8,252 nt of DNA from JBOHER01 sp050701115. Lineage in GTDB: Bacteria > Actinomycetota > Actinomycetes > Mycobacteriales > Pseudonocardiaceae. A model generated the notes under the pieces. It ran no database searches. It was not told where the DNA came from and saw only the letters and a program-made list of their open reading frames with translations. Shown here one piece after another: positions 5,529 through 8,252 of this stretch; within the stretch, counting starts at the first letter, position 1; every line of letters starts with the position of its first letter. The stretch spans positions 1 through 8,252 of the forward strand of contig JBOHER010000495.1 of the NCBI GenBank assembly GCA_050701115.1. Reading direction: 5' to 3'. Both the position numbers and the translations under genes were made by a program.

Positions 5529-5534
5529 ATGATG

Positions 5535-6809
5535 ATGTCGACGGAACTGGACAATCTGGTATCGGCATCACCACGGGTCGCTTCCGGACAGCAGGTGGAC
5601 GCGCTGTGGGCTTCGGTCCCCCGCGAACTGGTGCGTCGACACCTTCCGACGTTCCTGCCCACAGTGGGCCAGCTGACCAGGGACATGATTCGCGAAATCC
5701 AGCGCGCGGTACCCACCTACGCCCGGCCCCTCGAAGGCTACTTCGGCGCCATCATGATGGCCGGTGTCGAGCAGGCGGTGCGCAGGACGCTCGATTCGCT
5801 CGGCACCGGGAAGCCACCGGACGACAGCTGGATCGACCTCTTCCGCAAGCTCGGCAGGGTCGAGTTCACCGAAGGACGCAGCCTGGACTTTCTGCAGACC
5901 GCCTATCGGGTCGGTGGCAGGGTCGCCTGGCGGCACGTCTCGGCCTGGGGCGTTCAGCAGCGCCTGCCGATGTCCACGCTGACCCTGATCGCCGAGGCCA
6001 TCTTCGCCTATCTCGACCAGATTTCCACCCTCTCCATCCAGGGCTACACCGAAGCACAGTCGGAGTCAGTACGACTCACCGAGCGGCACAGACGCCGGCT
6101 CATCGCGCTGATTCTGGCCGGTTCCGCGGGTCAATCCGAATCATTGGCCACGCTCGTCGCGTCTGCCCACTGGCGGCTTCCGGAGAGGGTCGCGGTTGTC
6201 GCCCTTGAGCCGGTCGATGCCCAGCCCGACCTGTCGCTACCCGATCTTCCGGACGACGTCCTGATCGACCTCGATAGGGACCCGCCATGCTTGATCACCG
6301 CCGACCCCGATCGCCAGTTGGCGAACCTGCCGGGTGAACTGCACAGCCGCCATGCCTGCGTAGGGCCAACCGTGGCGCTGGCCGAGGCTCGCACCTCGTT
6401 ACGCCTCGCCCGCAGGGGGCTGGAACTGCTCCGCCGCGGAATCATCGCCGGTGGGCCGGTCATCTGGTGCCGAGATCATTTGTCCACGCTCTGTGTGCTC
6501 AGCGACGAATTCCTCATGGCTGAACTACTCAAGCAAACCCTGCGTCCGCTGAGCGCGATGACGCCGAAACAACGCGAGCGAACCGCGGAGACGTTACTCG
6601 CGTGGATGGAGACCCGCGGCACCGTGTCGGAGGTGGCGGAGCGGCTGGGCATCCATCCGCAAACGGTTAGATATCGCATGCGGCAGATCGATGAGCTGTT
6701 CAGCTGCCAACTCGCCGATCCCGATCAACGTCTTGATCTCGAGATCGCGCTGCGGGCCCGCCAGACGATGCGGTCCGACTACAGAAACGAGCTGGCGAAC
6801 TTGTACTGA
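5535..6809 (+). CDS. PucR/CdaR-family transcriptional regulator, first of two tandem paralogues
   Basis: A 424-residue cytoplasmic regulator. Seen: an all-helical N-terminal region (about 25-200) containing YRVGGRVAWR at 124-133 and FAYLDQISTLS about 30 residues later; a middle region starting at WRLPERVAVVAL (213 onward) that corresponds to the CdaR/GGDEF-like sensor part; and a C-terminal PucR-type helix-turn-helix at about 362-382 with the recognition segment LGIHPQTVRYR (HPQTVRYR at 374-381), followed by the usual 'DPDQRLDLEIALRAR' tail. Length fits this group of 400-440-residue actinobacterial regulators. Start at ATG 5535 is supported by AGGGG and by the upstream promoter. It is homologous along its whole length to the gene 98 bp downstream. 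The ligand and targets are unknown; the divergent lipoprotein is a candidate target, and the inverted repeat at 5357-5381 a candidate site. Confidence 0.88.
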   Translation: MSTELDNLVSASPRVASGQQVDALWASVPRELVRRHLPTFLPTVGQLTRDMIREIQRAVPTYARPLEGYFGAIMMAGVEQAVRRTLDSLGTGKPPDDSWIDLFRKLGRVEFTEGRSLDFLQTAYRVGGRVAWRHVSAWGVQQRLPMSTLTLIAEAIFAYLDQISTLSIQGYTEAQSESVRLTERHRRRLIALILAGSAGQSESLATLVASAHWRLPERVAVVALEPVDAQPDLSLPDLPDDVLIDLDRDPPCLITADPDRQLANLPGELHSRHACVGPTVALAEARTSLRLARRGLELLRRGIIAGGPVIWCRDHLSTLCVLSDEFLMAELLKQTLRPLSAMTPKQRERTAETLLAWMETRGTVSEVAERLGIHPQTVRYRMRQIDELFSCQLADPDQRLDLEIALRARQTMRSDYRNELANLY

Positions 6810-6907
6810 TCACACAGATTGCCACTGTTTTCCACTACCATTCTTTACTCGGACGGATCTGTTCGATTTATTTGTCCTAGCGCGGTAAGTTCAGCGAGAG
6901 GGGCACA

Positions 6908-8212
6908 ATGGACAAGCCATACGAGAGCACAGCACAGATTTCTGCGGGGCGGATTCCCGCGGGACTGCCCGGGATCGCCTACAATTCCTTGCTGACTACC
7001 ACGTCGACTCCGGCAGGTTCGGCTGGCGGTCGTCGTGATCTGTGGTCGATGCTCCCGCGCGATCTCGCGACACTGTTTGGCCCCAATGTCACCGATCTCA
7101 CCAAGGAGATAGTGCGTGAGGTCCAGTGGTCGATCCCCGCGTTCGCCGACCTGAGACTTGCCGAAACCATCTCGCAGAGCGTGCAGCAGGCGGTTCTGCA
7201 TTTCATCGACAAGCTGGCCGACCCGTCGACGCCCAACTCGCAAGGAGCTCAGCACTTCCGCGATCTGGGTCTGCAGGAACTGTACGACGAGCCGATAGTC
7301 GATGCGCTCCAGATGGCCTACCGCGTCGGTGCTCGGGTGGCGTGGCGACGCATGGCGCAGGTCGGTGATCGCGCGGGCGTGTCCACTGCCACCTTGTGTC
7401 TGCTCGGCGAAGCGGTGTTCGCCTACATCGATGAGCTTTCCGCGATGTCCGTCGCGGGCCACGCCTCCGCCCGGATACGACAGGTAGGAACAGTCGAACG
7501 ATGCCGCAGGCAGTTGCTTGCCGCCATCGTCGACGGACGCGGGGAGTCGCGAGGAAGCCTCCATCACCTTGCCGAACTCGCGCAGTGGCGGCTGCCGGAG
7601 CGCCTGGTGGCAGTGGCACTGGAGATTCGCGACGATCACGAGCCTCTCTCCGAACCCGACAGGGATCCTCGCTTGCTGGTCGATCTAGAAGCAAGCGAAC
7701 CGTTCCTGGTGCTGTCAGAGCAGGACCTGGTGCTGCTGAACCGACTCTCGACCAGCCCGGCCGGATGGCGAATGGCCGTCGGCCCGGCGGTGGTGCCGGA
7801 CGCCGCACGCGAATCGCTGCGATGGGCGCGGCACACAGTGCGACTCGTCCAGTGCGGAATCCTGCCCAATGCCCGGGTGACCTGGTTCGACCACCACCTC
7901 TGCGTGCTGTGGTTGCTCAATGACCCGTTCCTGATGACCGACCTCGCCGAGCGCACGCTCGCCCCACTGGCCCGGCTCACCAACGGACAGCGCGCGAAGC
8001 TGAGCGAAACCCTGTTGCTCTGGCTGGAAACCCGGCGTAGCGCACCGGAGATCGCGCGGCTGCTCGGGATTCATCCACAAACGGTGCGGTATCGGCTCAA
8101 GCAACTGGAGCAGATCTTCGGTGATCAACTCGACGACCCCGACGCCCGGTTCGACATCGAACTCGCACTGCGTGCGCGGCGGGCACTCCGACCGGCCGAG
8201 CGTCGCCGGTAG
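6908..8212 (+). CDS. PucR/CdaR-family transcriptional regulator, second tandem paralogue
   Basis: A 434-residue paralogue of the preceding gene with the same order of parts: helical N-terminal region with YRVGARVAWR at 138-147 and FAYIDELSAMS, a sensor region starting at WRLPERLVAVAL (227), and a C-terminal helix-turn-helix at about 377-398 with HPQTVRYR at 389-396 identical to the first copy. Its first ~45 residues are longer and differ. The ATG at 6908 has GAGAGG 6 nt upstream. The 98-bp gap before it is relatively AT-rich (6830-6875) and could hold its own promoter (TAAGTT at 6886-6891 is a weak -10 without a good -35), or the two may be cotranscribed. The conserved recognition segment and variable sensor suggest similar DNA sites but different signals; this is inference. 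The last 40 bases of the window after its stop show nothing. Confidence 0.88.
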   Translation: MDKPYESTAQISAGRIPAGLPGIAYNSLLTTTSTPAGSAGGRRDLWSMLPRDLATLFGPNVTDLTKEIVREVQWSIPAFADLRLAETISQSVQQAVLHFIDKLADPSTPNSQGAQHFRDLGLQELYDEPIVDALQMAYRVGARVAWRRMAQVGDRAGVSTATLCLLGEAVFAYIDELSAMSVAGHASARIRQVGTVERCRRQLLAAIVDGRGESRGSLHHLAELAQWRLPERLVAVALEIRDDHEPLSEPDRDPRLLVDLEASEPFLVLSEQDLVLLNRLSTSPAGWRMAVGPAVVPDAARESLRWARHTVRLVQCGILPNARVTWFDHHLCVLWLLNDPFLMTDLAERTLAPLARLTNGQRAKLSETLLLWLETRRSAPEIARLLGIHPQTVRYRLKQLEQIFGDQLDDPDARFDIELALRARRALRPAERRR

Positions 8213-8252
8213 TTCGTGTCCGCGCTCTGGAGTGCCAACGGTACGGAGGGTC

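Noticed and set aside
5250..5534. In-frame upward extension of the first regulator to 519 residues
   Set aside because: The promoter at 5436-5464 lies inside it, the extension is absent from the paralogue, and ATG 5535 has a ribosome-binding site.
1..8252. CRISPR array, phage, plasmid origin, toxin-antitoxin pair or transposase
   Set aside because: No regularly spaced repeats, no integrase/transposase/replication protein and no small two-gene toxin-antitoxin arrangement was found on either strand.

Overview
The window comes from a high-GC actinomycete. A FadD32-like fatty-acyl-AMP ligase relic, a DUF397 relic, CdaR/PucR-type regulators and a lipoprotein of mycobacterial/nocardial style point to a mycolic-acid-containing genus, most likely Nocardia. 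This is an inference from protein families and base composition; there is no rRNA or other phylogenetic marker.

Layout from left to right. (1) Minus strand, 67-837: the N-terminal half of a fatty-acyl-AMP ligase that has lost its ATP-binding loop and its usual His-Asp motif and stops after 256 residues. (2) A 581-bp gap, 838-1418, holding a candidate promoter for that gene and two inverted repeats. (3) Plus strand, 1419-1991: a small secreted protein of three glycine-zipper segments, followed by a hairpin. (4) A 579-bp gap, 1992-2570, containing a decayed DUF397 gene on the minus strand. (5) Plus strand, 2571-4396: a two-gene DrrA/DrrB-type ABC exporter with an ATGA overlap and probably a leaderless start. 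(6) 4409-4598: a scar with what looks like the first codons of one gene and the last ~50 codons of an alpha/beta hydrolase. (7) Minus strand, 4655-5236: a lipoprotein. (8) A 298-bp divergent intergenic region with a good sigma70-type promoter and a perfect 9-bp inverted repeat. (9) Plus strand, 5535-6809 and 6908-8212: two paralogous PucR/CdaR-type regulators in tandem.

How it fits together. Only the exporter genes (coupled) and perhaps the two regulators (98-bp gap) look like transcription units. The lipoprotein and the first regulator are divergent and may be controlled from the shared region. The acyl-AMP ligase relic near a DrrAB exporter recalls lipid-export loci such as the mycobacterial PDIM cluster, but the ligase faces away and is broken, so a working pathway cannot be claimed. 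Three gene remnants in 5 kb suggest a region of repeated deletion and turnover.

I did not find a convincing new multi-gene system. The most unusual items are the glycine-zipper protein, the degenerate ligase, the fused gene remnants and the operator-like inverted repeats.
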